From: Paludibacterium purpuratum
GTDB lineage: Bacteria; Pseudomonadota; Gammaproteobacteria; Burkholderiales; Chromobacteriaceae
Length of the DNA: 64,000 nucleotides
Assembly (NCBI RefSeq): GCF_004363805.1
Contig: NZ_SNZP01000012.1
Span: 62,001-126,000 of the forward strand
Reading direction: 5' to 3'
Both the position numbers and the translations under genes were made by a program. Shown in pieces: positions 52,255 through 61,700 of this stretch (within the stretch, counting starts at the first letter, position 1; each line of letters starts with the position of its first letter). Under the pieces are notes generated by a model that was not told the origin of the DNA, did no database searches, and was given only the letters and a program-made list of their open reading frames with translations.

Positions 52255-54918
52255 TTACCCCAATTGATAGCGCTGCTCGGCGGTCACCCCGGCGCCACCC
52301 ATGGACGCCAGGATCTTGAAGCTTCCGCGCCCCTGATTGCCCAGCCGGATCGCCGGTATGGGCACCTTGCCGTCATAGCCGATGCTGGCGGTGGGGTTCG
52401 ACTCGACGAATTGCGTGCCGGTGTGGTCGGTGTCCTCGAGGGTAAAGCTGACCTGGCCGCTCAACATCGGGAAATCATCAGCGGCCATGGCGCGCACTCG
52501 CCCCGCCCCGCCGGCCTCGATGACCTCGCCCATCCTGTCGACCGGCCAGTGGTCGGGCGCCTCCAGGAAGGCCAGGCTGTGCGCGGTTTGTCGTGGGCGC
52601 ACCTCGATGGTCAACCGGGCCGCGGCGCGCAGGCCGCGCGAGTAGGAGTCGACCGTGATGTTGAAGCTGCGCGGCCCGCCGTTGACATGTAACGTCGGCA
52701 CCCACACGCGCCCGGTGTCCGCGGCGGAGTACGCAGAGGCAAAGGACGAGCCGTCCTCGAATTGCGCCGAGGGATCGTCGATGGTGAAGTCGACCTGCTG
52801 CTGCCCGGCCGGCCGGCCTTGGCTATCCAGGGCGGTGAAATACCACCACTGATTCGCGACGGTCTCGGCGACGGCGGATTCGTTGCGCGTGGTGGGCTCG
52901 AGATGATCGACCGCCGTGACGATCAGCGGCAGGGAACGCTCGGTTGCGTTATCGCTTTCGAACAAAATACTGTATTCCCCGGATTGGTTGCCGGCCTGGA
53001 TGTTCAAGGTATGGCCGATACCGGTGACGGCGTCGGCGGTAATAAACTGCGTCACGGTGAACGTACCGTTGTTGTTGAAGCGGGGAACGCTGCCATCGCT
53101 GGCTGAAACCGTCGTTCCGTTTTTCTGGATATGGGCGGTTAGGATGGCCCCTTGTATCGGACGATGCATCTCTGCATCCAGTACCGAGAGACTGATCTCC
53201 TGGCCGTGGAACAGATGCAGGTCGGGCATCGAGATCGATTCGGGGTTGATGCGTATCGTTCGTTGGCCTGAAGTCGCCGCCCGGACGGTCAACTGCCATG
53301 CGCCGGCATCATGGTTGTCGATAATGGCCTTGAGCCGTGCGCCGCCCACTTGCCCGCCGGCGTGTAGCCGCCCTGGCGGCAGATTGACATGGCCCTGGTC
53401 GTCCGCGACGGTTTCCGCGTACTCGTGGCTACCGTCCGAAAACTGGACGTCGGCGTCTTGGCTGACCGTGGCGAAAGTCACGGTCTCGCCGCGCGGTAGC
53501 GCCACGTCGTTGCGCTTGGCGATAAACGTCATGGCCGGGAAATCGCCCGCGACTTGGGCGTTGAGTTGCGCCTCGGGCGGAGATTGCAAGGTCACCTGAT
53601 AGCGATCCGCCGCCTGGGCTTGAACGGTCAGATGCCATGAGCCGGCCTCTTGGCCACCGATGTTGGCTTTGAGCTCGGCTCCACCCGCTTGCCGACCGGC
53701 GTGCAGCCGGCCTAGCGGCAGATTGACATGGCCTTGATTGTCCGCGACGGGTTCCGTGGACTCGTGGTTACCGTTCGAAAACAGGACATCGGCGCCTTGG
53801 TTTACCGTAGTGAATGTCACGGCAGTACCGCTCGGCAGCGCCGCATTGTTGTTCGTGGCGACAAAGGTCATCGCCGGGAAATCGCGGTCGACCAGAGCAC
53901 TAAGTTGTGTCTCGGACGGGGACTGCAATGCCACCTGATAGCGTGGCTGCCGGACCTCGAAGGGCCAGGGGCTACCATTGACCTCTAACCACACATCGCT
54001 GGCCGGGTTTCGGTATCGCATGATCAACGAGTCCGTGCCGCCGAGGTTGCCGGCGCGCAGTTTGCCCTGGTCGAGAACCACATGGCCGGCCGTGTCCTGC
54101 ACACTCGTGTCGTAATCTCCTATGCCATTGTCGAAAGTGGCTAAGCCATGCGACCGAATGGCAAAGTGAATGGGAGCGCCTTGCTGCAGCGGCACTCCCC
54201 CTGCACGCGTAAGCGTGAACTGTATGCGAGGAAAGCCGGTGTTCGCATCCGCCACCAACTGTTGCGGAGAGTCAAGGTGGCCGGAGACGTCGTCACTTGG
54301 CTGAACATCGGGCCACGACAGCGTCGGCATGACAATGCAGACATTCGGTACGTCAACGTTTTGCCGGTCGTTGACAAATACGATGGCATAGCGACCCGGT
54401 TGAGAGACGTAGAACTCGAACGCATGCTCCGTCCATCGCTGCGCGCTATCGACAAACTCTGGCCGGGCGATGGGGGTATGGCCGGTAAAATCTTGATGAG
54501 GATCAACGCCCGGACCGTAGACACTAACGATCATTCGCCCGCCGCTCGCGACCCCACTCGGTTTTGCTCCGTAGTAGCTAAACGTCAGCCTGCCGGTGTA
54601 CTGGAGTTCGAATCCGACGCCAAATTCGGCCGCCTGGTTGATTGCTGTGCCGTTCCATGTCCCCAGAACGCCCCATGCGGCGAGAAAATTAGGCATAGCC
54701 CCGTGCGTGGGCACGCCCTCGACATTGTCGATGCCCCAGCCGGCCAGCGATCGATCCAAAGAAGCCAAACTCCACAGGCCTCTGCGATAGGTCCAACTCA
54801 CGGGAATATTGGCTGGTGGACTGCCCGGGCCGATTTGGAGATTGCTCGCCAAACCCGATGGTAGCAACAGGCGATCGTTCGGGATGATATTGATCCCTTT
54901 TACAGCGCGTTCGACCAT
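52255..54918 (-). CDS. Large jelly-roll plus Ig-like repeat protein (paralog B, 887 aa)
   Basis: A 887-residue paralog of the protein at 49473-52151, with the same domain order: N-terminal beta-sandwich (about 1-215), middle module, two tandem repeats of about 111 residues, then modules with NQWWYFTALDSQGRPAGQQQ and TDHTGTQFVESN. The C-terminus ends AEQRYQLG, against AEQRYQLE in paralog A. No signal peptide. ATG 54918 is preceded by GGGAGAG. It is separated from paralog A by 103 nt containing a hairpin and the shared leader. Confidence 0.68.
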   Translation of the reverse strand: MVERAVKGINIIPNDRLLLPSGLASNLQIGPGSPPANIPVSWTYRRGLWSLASLDRSLAGWGIDNVEGVPTHGAMPNFLAAWGVLGTWNGTAINQAAEFGVGFELQYTGRLTFSYYGAKPSGVASGGRMIVSVYGPGVDPHQDFTGHTPIARPEFVDSAQRWTEHAFEFYVSQPGRYAIVFVNDRQNVDVPNVCIVMPTLSWPDVQPSDDVSGHLDSPQQLVADANTGFPRIQFTLTRAGGVPLQQGAPIHFAIRSHGLATFDNGIGDYDTSVQDTAGHVVLDQGKLRAGNLGGTDSLIMRYRNPASDVWLEVNGSPWPFEVRQPRYQVALQSPSETQLSALVDRDFPAMTFVATNNNAALPSGTAVTFTTVNQGADVLFSNGNHESTEPVADNQGHVNLPLGRLHAGRQAGGAELKANIGGQEAGSWHLTVQAQAADRYQVTLQSPPEAQLNAQVAGDFPAMTFIAKRNDVALPRGETVTFATVSQDADVQFSDGSHEYAETVADDQGHVNLPPGRLHAGGQVGGARLKAIIDNHDAGAWQLTVRAATSGQRTIRINPESISMPDLHLFHGQEISLSVLDAEMHRPIQGAILTAHIQKNGTTVSASDGSVPRFNNNGTFTVTQFITADAVTGIGHTLNIQAGNQSGEYSILFESDNATERSLPLIVTAVDHLEPTTRNESAVAETVANQWWYFTALDSQGRPAGQQQVDFTIDDPSAQFEDGSSFASAYSAADTGRVWVPTLHVNGGPRSFNITVDSYSRGLRAAARLTIEVRPRQTAHSLAFLEAPDHWPVDRMGEVIEAGGAGRVRAMAADDFPMLSGQVSFTLEDTDHTGTQFVESNPTASIGYDGKVPIPAIRLGNQGRGSFKILASMGGAGVTAEQRYQLG
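53275..53943 (-). repeat. Two tandem ~111-residue repeats inside paralog B
   Basis: Repeat 1 (53943-53608) begins RYQVALQSPSETQL and repeat 2 (53607-53275) begins DRYQVTLQSPPEAQL. Both share FPAMTF, ADV-x-FS-x-G, VNLP-x-GRLHAG and end LTV-x-A. Repeat 2 of paralog B is closest to repeat 2 of paralog A, so the internal duplication predates the gene duplication. Confidence 0.8.
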
Positions 54919-54967
54919 TTTGACTCTCCCTCAGGGCATCCGCGACGCCGTCCGAACCTGTGCGGAC
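54919..54967 (-). repeat. Conserved 49-nt leader, copy B
   Basis: The 49 nt immediately before paralog B: 41 of 49 identical to copy A and 38 of 49 to copy C by hand alignment. It includes the ribosome site GGGAGAG. Confidence 0.65.
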
Positions 54968-55008
54968 GATGTACTCAGCCCGCGAACGTTCAAAACCTCA
55001 GCACTCGA

Positions 55009-55626
55009 TTAGGGGGAACTCCACGCCAGAGTAGGCATGACAATGCAGGTGTTCGGTACGGGGACGTTATCCCGACTGTTGAGAAACACGAGGACATAGC
55101 GGCCCGGCTGAGAGACGTTAAATTCGAACGTGTGCTCCAGCCAGCGCTGCTCGCGATCGGCGAACGTCCGCTGAGCAATGGGGGTGTGGCCGTTGAAATC
55201 TTGATAGGGATCAACACCCGGGCCATAGGCACTAACGGTCATCTGCCCGCCGCTCGCGACCCCGCCCGGTTTTGCCCCGTAGAAGCTCAGCGTCAGCTTG
55301 CCGGTGTACTGAGGTACGAACCCGACGCCAAATTCGGCCGCCTGGTTGATCGGTCCACCATTCCATGCCCCCAGAACACCCCAGGCGGCGAGAAAATTAG
55401 GCATATTCCCGTAAGTGGGCACGCTCTCGGCATTGTCGATGCCCCAGCCGGACAACGATCGGTCGAAAGAGGCCACACTCCACAAGCCTCTGCGATAGGT
55501 CCAGCTCATGGGGATATTGGCGGGCGGGCTACCCGGGCCGATTTGGAGATTGTCCGCCAAACCCATTTCTAGCAGCAGGTGATTGTTCGGGATGAGATTG
55601 ATCCCTTTTTCACTGTGTTCGTGCAT
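55009..55626 (-). CDS. Stand-alone N-terminal domain paralog (paralog C, 205 aa)
   Basis: A 205-residue protein matching only the first beta-sandwich domain of paralogs A and B (KGINLIPNNHLLLEMGLADN through NTCIVMPTLAW), then ending at once with SSP and a stop. All hydrophobic-core motifs of the domain are kept and the frame is clean, so it may be a functional single-domain protein. It may equally be the 5' remnant of a third full-length copy whose 3' part was lost. ATG 55626 follows GGAGAG. No signal peptide. Confidence 0.65.
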   Translation of the reverse strand: MHEHSEKGINLIPNNHLLLEMGLADNLQIGPGSPPANIPMSWTYRRGLWSVASFDRSLSGWGIDNAESVPTYGNMPNFLAAWGVLGAWNGGPINQAAEFGVGFVPQYTGKLTLSFYGAKPGGVASGGQMTVSAYGPGVDPYQDFNGHTPIAQRTFADREQRWLEHTFEFNVSQPGRYVLVFLNSRDNVPVPNTCIVMPTLAWSSP

Positions 55627-55675
55627 GTTGACTCTCCCTAAGGGTGCCTGTGTCGCCGTCCGAATCGGTGCGGGC
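55627..55675 (-). repeat. Conserved 49-nt leader, copy C
   Basis: The 49 nt before paralog C: 36 of 49 identical to copy A and 38 of 49 to copy B by hand alignment. The outer part (minus-strand GCACCGATTCGGACGGCG) is the best kept. Confidence 0.6.
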
Positions 55676-55686
55676 ACGGCTAGCAA

Positions 55687-56090
55687 TCAGTCTCACCCCA
55701 ACCAAATACTTAGAAGTAAAAATATGCCAAATGGATATAATTAGGCGATTTTATGCCGCACAAACATTGATGGCAGCACGACTATTGCCCATCCGCATTT
55801 GTGACAACTTGTTGTTTTTTATGAAGAACGGATTGATAAGCAGATAAAAATCAAGCTATGACATGAATAATCGTTTGTCAAACCGATATTTTATATACAT
55901 ATATTATGATGGTGACGTCGGCGCCACGTGACATACCGCGAGCCGGCGGAGGACGGCGCCAGTAGGTGTGCACGCATGCTAACTACGTACGAACACCTAT
56001 CCCTCTCCGCCAGAAGTATGTCCTATGATTTTCTCATCTGTATGGTATAGATTTATCGCATGGCATAACCCAAACGCCTTGAGGGTCGAT
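55687..56090 (+). promoter_or_regulatory. AT-rich intergenic region with structured leader before the RND operon
   Basis: No gene is seen in these 404 nt. The first 240 nt are AT-rich and include TTGTCA (55875-55880) and several TATA-like hexamers up to 55909, a probable promoter zone. A nested inverted repeat follows: outer arms GGCGGAG (55945-55951) and CTCCGCC (56005-56011), inner arms TAGGTGT (55963-55969) and ACACCTA (55993-55999). The RNA could fold into a 67-nt stem structure 79 nt before the first efflux gene. Regulation is inferred. Confidence 0.5.
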
Positions 56091-57638
56091 ATGAAAAATA
56101 GATCCGAACCTCCATCTTTACCGCGCAGCACGCCGTGTGTTCTACCATGCGTCTTGGCTGCGGCACTGGGCCTTTCCGCCTGTGCTGTCGGCCCGGATTA
56201 TCAACGCCCCGCCGTTAGGCTGGAGAACCAGTGGCAGCACGGCAACGCACCCGGCGATGAGCGACAATTGTCCGATTGGTGGCAACAATTCGACGATCCA
56301 CGTCTGACACAACTATTGCAGCAAGGGCGCGACAACAACCCGACGCTCGCCAGCGCGGCGGTACGCATTGCCCAGGCACAGGCCCAGCTCGGCATTGCCA
56401 AGAGCGGAGAATTGCCGGCCGTACAACTTTCCTTGAGCCGCAACTACAGCAAACCCGATTTGGCCAATCAGCTGCAAGGCAAAACCGGTGGCGGCAGCAC
56501 ACAGCAGATCAGCCTACAGGCCGCGTGGGAACCGGACTTGTGGGGCGCGGTGCGCCGAGGTGGCGAAAGCGCACAAGCCAGTTGGCTCTCGACCATCGCG
56601 GCTTATCAGGCGGCCATGGCGGCACTCGAAGCCAACATCGCCACGCTGTACTTCAATGTGCGCACATTGGAACAGCGACTCTTGGTCGCCAGCAATAATC
56701 TCAAGCAACAAGCGGAAAACCTGCGCATCGCCAACGCCCGTTTCCGCGCCGGCGCGTCCAGCGAGCAAGACCTGCGCCAGGCTCAAGTACTCTTCGAGCA
56801 AACCAACGCCAACATTCCGACGCTGCGCGCCGCGCTACAGCAGAGTCAACATGCCCTCTCGGTGCTGTTAGGACAGCCGCCCGACTATTACCGGCTGCAG
56901 TACGCCGATGCCGTGCCCATGCCCTCCGTGCCGGCCAGCGTACCCGCCGGCATCCCGCGCGATCTTCTGCAACGCCGGCCTGACGTGCTGCAGGCCGAAT
57001 ACGCCGCCATCGCACAGTCGGCGCGCATCGGCCAGGCCAAGGCGGCGTTGTTTCCTAGCTTTTCGCTCGGCGGCAGCTTCGGCTATCAATCCTCCGACAG
57101 CGGCGGCAATCACCTGAGCGATCTATTCAAGTGGCACAACCCGGTAACCAGTGCCAGCGCCGGCTTTCTGCTGCCGATCTTCAACCATGGCCTGCTGGTC
57201 AATCAGGTGCGGGTCGAGGATGCCGCCTTCCAACAGGCGGTCCTCAATTACCAGAACCAAGTACTGACAGCCCAACAACAAGTTGAAGATGCCCTGTCGG
57301 CAATCGACGGTCATCGCGCCGCTCGGCTGAACCTGACAACGGCGAGCAATGCCGCCAGGCGCAGCACCCTATTGGCGCTGGAACGCTATAAGGCTGGCGA
57401 AACGGACTTCACCACCGTGACATCGGCTTATCAGTCGCAACTACAGGTAGAGGACGGCTTAGCCCAAGCAGAGGGCAACCTGCTGCAATCGTTCGTCGAG
57501 GCCTACCGGGCGCTCGGCGGCGGTTGGGACGGCAAGCTGACCGCCGAGCTCTCCGAGGACATCACGCGACAAATGCGCGCGCGCACCGACTGGGGTGATG
57601 CGCTTGAACTGCCGCACAGCCAGGGATCCGCACCATGA
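56091..57638 (+). CDS. RND efflux outer-membrane lipoprotein (NodT family)
   Basis: A 515-residue TolC-like outer-membrane factor. The signal peptide has a lipobox LSAC, so the mature protein is lipid-anchored. Characteristic motifs are CAVGPDYQRPAV, WWQQFDDPRLTQLL, and a C-terminal ALGGGWDG. Two outer-membrane-efflux repeats cover about 60-270 and 280-480. It should form the exit duct for the pump encoded downstream. I chose ATG 56091, with GAGGG 5 nt upstream; the frame from 56025 adds residues before the signal peptide. It overlaps the adaptor gene as ATGA. Confidence 0.93.
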   Translation: MKNRSEPPSLPRSTPCVLPCVLAAALGLSACAVGPDYQRPAVRLENQWQHGNAPGDERQLSDWWQQFDDPRLTQLLQQGRDNNPTLASAAVRIAQAQAQLGIAKSGELPAVQLSLSRNYSKPDLANQLQGKTGGGSTQQISLQAAWEPDLWGAVRRGGESAQASWLSTIAAYQAAMAALEANIATLYFNVRTLEQRLLVASNNLKQQAENLRIANARFRAGASSEQDLRQAQVLFEQTNANIPTLRAALQQSQHALSVLLGQPPDYYRLQYADAVPMPSVPASVPAGIPRDLLQRRPDVLQAEYAAIAQSARIGQAKAALFPSFSLGGSFGYQSSDSGGNHLSDLFKWHNPVTSASAGFLLPIFNHGLLVNQVRVEDAAFQQAVLNYQNQVLTAQQQVEDALSAIDGHRAARLNLTTASNAARRSTLLALERYKAGETDFTTVTSAYQSQLQVEDGLAQAEGNLLQSFVEAYRALGGGWDGKLTAELSEDITRQMRARTDWGDALELPHSQGSAP

Positions 57639-58729
57639 CACTCACACTTCGCGCCTTTCCCCTGATGATTTTGAGCACCCTGCTCGCCCTGGGATGCACG
57701 GGTAAGCCGCCCGCATCGACGCCGCCGTTGCCGCAAGTCGCCGTCGCACAGCCGCTGGCGCGCGACGTCGTCGACACCGTCGAATTGGACGGCACAGTGG
57801 CGCCGTCCGCCTCGGTCAATCTGGTGGCACGGGTCAGCGGTTATCTGCAATCGGCGCCGTTTGCCGAGGGCCAGGTGGTCAAACAGGGCCAATTACTCTT
57901 CGTGATCGAGCCAGAGCCTTATCTGCAAGCGGTCAAGCTCAACCAGGCCAAGCTTGAGCAGGCCCGCGCCGAGTACCAACGCCAGCAGACGCTGATCAAG
58001 GAAAATGCCACCGCGCAGTCGAGCGTAGAGTCGGCGTTATCCAACCAGCAGCAGGCCGAGGCCAACTTACGCCTCGCGCAGATCAACCTGGACTACACCT
58101 CGGTGCGTGCGCCGTTCGACGGCGTGATCGGCAAGCGCACTATCGACATCGGCAACTACGTCGGCGCGAGCCCGGGCGGCACGACGCTTGCGACGCTGCA
58201 ACGCCTGCGGCCGGTCTACGTCAACTTCGCCATCAACGAACGCGACCTATTGCAACTGCGTACGGCACAGGGCAGCCAATCCAAGGCCGGTGTCGGCAGC
58301 CTCAAAGTGCGCGTGGCGCTGCAAGGCGAAGCCGAGCCGTCGGCACAAGGGGTGCTGGATTTCATCGACAATAATCTGAGCGCCGCGACCGGCACATTGT
58401 CATTGCGCGCCACATTCGAAAATCGGGATCTGCATCTGATTCCCGGGCTGTACAGCAAGGTGTTGATCGACGTCGGCAAACCCCACCCCGGGCTACTGTT
58501 GCCGATCAACGCCGTGTTGTCCGACCAACTGGGCAGCTACGTCTACATCGTGGACAACGACACGAAGGTGGCGCGCCGCGACGTCAAGCTCGGCGTCCAA
58601 GTCGGACAACAGCGGGAAATCGCGCAAGGGCTGATGGCGAGCGACCGTGTCATCACGGAAGGGCTTAGTAGCGTCGGGCCCGGACAAAAGGTCAACGTCA
58701 AAACCGGCAACTTGCCTCCTGCGTCTTGA
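57635..58729 (+). CDS. RND efflux periplasmic adaptor (membrane fusion protein)
   Basis: A 364-residue HlyD/AcrA-type adaptor. A lipoprotein signal with lipobox LALGC is followed by the barrel-sandwich (about 55-90, VARVSGYLQSAPFAEGQVVKQGQLLFVIEPEPY), an alpha-hairpin (about 90-155), the second sandwich half (YTSVRAPFDGVIGKR) and a beta-barrel. It links the inner-membrane pump to the outer-membrane duct. ATG 57635 overlaps the upstream stop as ATGA. The pump gene follows after 27 nt. Confidence 0.94.
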   Translation: MTLTLRAFPLMILSTLLALGCTGKPPASTPPLPQVAVAQPLARDVVDTVELDGTVAPSASVNLVARVSGYLQSAPFAEGQVVKQGQLLFVIEPEPYLQAVKLNQAKLEQARAEYQRQQTLIKENATAQSSVESALSNQQQAEANLRLAQINLDYTSVRAPFDGVIGKRTIDIGNYVGASPGGTTLATLQRLRPVYVNFAINERDLLQLRTAQGSQSKAGVGSLKVRVALQGEAEPSAQGVLDFIDNNLSAATGTLSLRATFENRDLHLIPGLYSKVLIDVGKPHPGLLLPINAVLSDQLGSYVYIVDNDTKVARRDVKLGVQVGQQREIAQGLMASDRVITEGLSSVGPGQKVNVKTGNLPPAS

Positions 58730-58756
58730 ACGCACCTCGACGGAAAGCACAACAAG

Positions 58757-61700
58757 ATGATCGCCAAGTTCTTTATCGATCGGCCGGTGCTGGCCAACGT
58801 CATCGCCTGGATTATCGTATTGATCGGCGCCGTGGCGGTGTTCGGACTGCCCGTATCGCAATATCCGCAACTGACGCCGCCGACAGTCCAGGTCACCACT
58901 CGTTTCCCCGGTGCCAGCGCCTTGACCGTGCAACAACAGGTCGCGCAGACCATCGAGCAGCAGGTCAACGGCGTGGAAAACATGCTCTATATGCAGTCGA
59001 CCTCGTCAAACGACGGTCGCTACACCCTGACAGTCAGCTTCGCCGTCGGCACTGATGCCGATCAGGCTCAGGTGGCGGTACAAAACCGGGTCGCCGCCGC
59101 CGTGCCACTATTGCCCAACGCCGTACAGCAGCAAGGCGTGGTCACCAAGAAAAAATCCACCAACATCTTGCAGATCGTGACGCTGTCGTCCGAGCGCCCG
59201 GAAATGGACGCGTTGTTGCTCAGTAACTTTGCCAGTTTGAAACTCAAAGATCGCCTGGTTCGTTTGCCGGGTGTGGCCGACGTGTCGGTATTCGGCGTCG
59301 GTCAGTACAGCATGCGCGTCTGGCTCGACCCACAGCAGATGAAGCAGCGCGGCCTGACGCCGGCGAATGTCATCGCCCAGCTCAATAAGCAAAGTCAGCC
59401 GATCAGCGTCGGCCAGATCGGCGCGCCGCCGGCACCCGCGGGCCAGGCGCAGCAGTTGACGGTCAATCTCAGCGGCGCCCCCAACACCGCCGAAGAGTTT
59501 GGGTCGATCATTCTCAAAACCGACAGCAGCGGCGCCGTCACCCGGCTGCGCGACGTGGCGCGCATTGAGCTTGGCAGCCAGACCTATGGCCAAACCTTCA
59601 GTCTGGACGGCAGACCGGCCGCCGGCGTGGCGATCTATCAGTTGCCGGACGCCAATGCCCTGGCGACCTCGCTGGCGGTCAAAACCGAGACGGCACGCTT
59701 GGCTCGCGACTTCCCGCCCGGGCTGCACTACGATGTGCCGTTCGACACGACAGTGTTCGTCAAAACATCGATCGACGAGGTGTACCAAACCCTGTACGAG
59801 GCGGGGATCTTGGTACTCTTGGTGATCATCGTCTTTCTGCAGGACTGGCGTGCCACGCTGGTGCCGGCCACCACGGTGCCGATCACCGTCATCGGCGCCT
59901 TCGCCGCCATGGCTGCCTTGGGGTTCTCGATCAACCTGCTGACGCTATTCGCCCTGGTGCTGTGCATCGGCATCGTGGTCGACGATGCCATCGTGGTGGT
60001 GGAAGGCGTCGCCAAGTACGTCGAGGCGGGCAAGACGCCGCGCGAGGCCGCGATCACCGCCATGCAGGAACTGCTGGGGCCGATCATCGGCATCACCCTG
60101 GTGCTGATGTCGGTATTTTTGCCCGCCGCTTTCATCCCCGGCATTACTGGCCAGATGTACCGGCAGTTCGCGCTGGTCATCGCCGCCACCGCGCTGATCA
60201 GTGGCATCAACGCCATCACGCTCAAACCGACCCAGTCGGTCAAATATGTGCGCCCGCATGACCCTGCCAAGCAAAAAAACGCCTTCTACCGCGCCTTCGA
60301 TCGGCTCTACTTTCCGCTGGAGGCGCGCTACGCGCGTCTGATCGAACGCCTGATGGCCGCACGCAAGATCAGCGCACTGGTCGCATTGGCCTTGATCGTC
60401 TTGGCGATCGTCGGTCTGGCTCTGCTTCCGACCGGCTTCATCCCCACCGAGGATCAAGGCTATCTGCTGGTGGCGGTGCAGTTGCCGGATGCGGCGTCGA
60501 TTCAACGCACCGAAAAGGCGTTGGGAGAAGTCGATCGCATCGCCCGCGCGCTGCCCGGCGTCGAACATGTCATCACCATCGGCGGCATCTCGCCGCTGGA
60601 CGGCAATGCCTCGCTGGCCAATGCCGGCCTGGTGTACTTGACACTCAAGGATTGGGACGAACGCGCCAAGCAAAAAGGCCAGGATCTGCGCTCGCTATAT
60701 GCCGAACTCAACCGTCGGCTCGCCACCGTGCCGGAGATCCAGCCACTGGTATTGGTGCCGCCACCGATTCCCGGGCTTGGCATGTCGGGCGGCTTCCAGA
60801 TGCAGTTGGAGCTGACCGATGGCAGCGGCGACTTGAATAAGCTCGCCGCCGCCGCACAGCGCTTGATCGTCACCGCCAAGATGCGCCCGGAAATCCAAGC
60901 CGTGTTCACACCGCTGCGCACCCAGGTACCGCAATTGCAGTTGACCTTGAATCGGGCGCGCGCCGAAATGCTCGGCGTGGCGGTCAACGACGTCTACGAT
61001 GTGCTACAGAGCTATTTGGGCTCGGCCTATGTCGGGCAATTCTCCAAGTTCGGCCAAAACTACACCATCTACGTTCAAGCCGATCAGTCCTTCCGCTCGC
61101 GCGCCGATCAGATCGCGGCGCTAACCGTGCGCAACAAGAACGGGGATATGGTGCCGGTGGGGTCGTTTCTGACGGCGCAGCCGGTGACTGGTCCGGCACT
61201 GGTTTCGCAATACCAGATGTACCCGACCGCCACGCTCAACGGTATGGCCGCGCCGGGATACAGTTCAGGCCAAGCGCTCGCCGCCATGGAGGAGGCCGCG
61301 GCGGAAGTGCTGCCGCAAGGCATCGGCTACGAATGGACCGCGCTGTCCTACCAGGAAAAACTGGTCGGCAGCTCGGTGACGCTAGTGTTCGGCTTAGCGA
61401 TTTTGCTGGTTTACCTGGTTCTTGCCGGGCAATACGAAAACTGGTGGTTACCCATACCGGTCATCCTGGCGGTGCCGATGTCGTTGGTGGGCACGGTCAG
61501 CGTATTGTGGGCGGTTGGGCTAGCCAACAACATCTACGTACAAATCGGTTTGGTGCTGTTGATCGCCCTGTCGGCCAAAAATGCCATTCTGATCGTCGAG
61601 GTGGCGCAAGAGATACGCCATGAAGGGCACGACATCGTGCATGCCGCGCTAGAGGGATCGCGCCGACGTTTCCGCCCGATTCTGATGACTTCGTTCGCCT

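Noticed and set aside
50487-53943. CRISPR-like repeats
   Set aside because: The repeats are about 333 nt, in frame and protein-coding; no short regularly spaced direct repeats are present.
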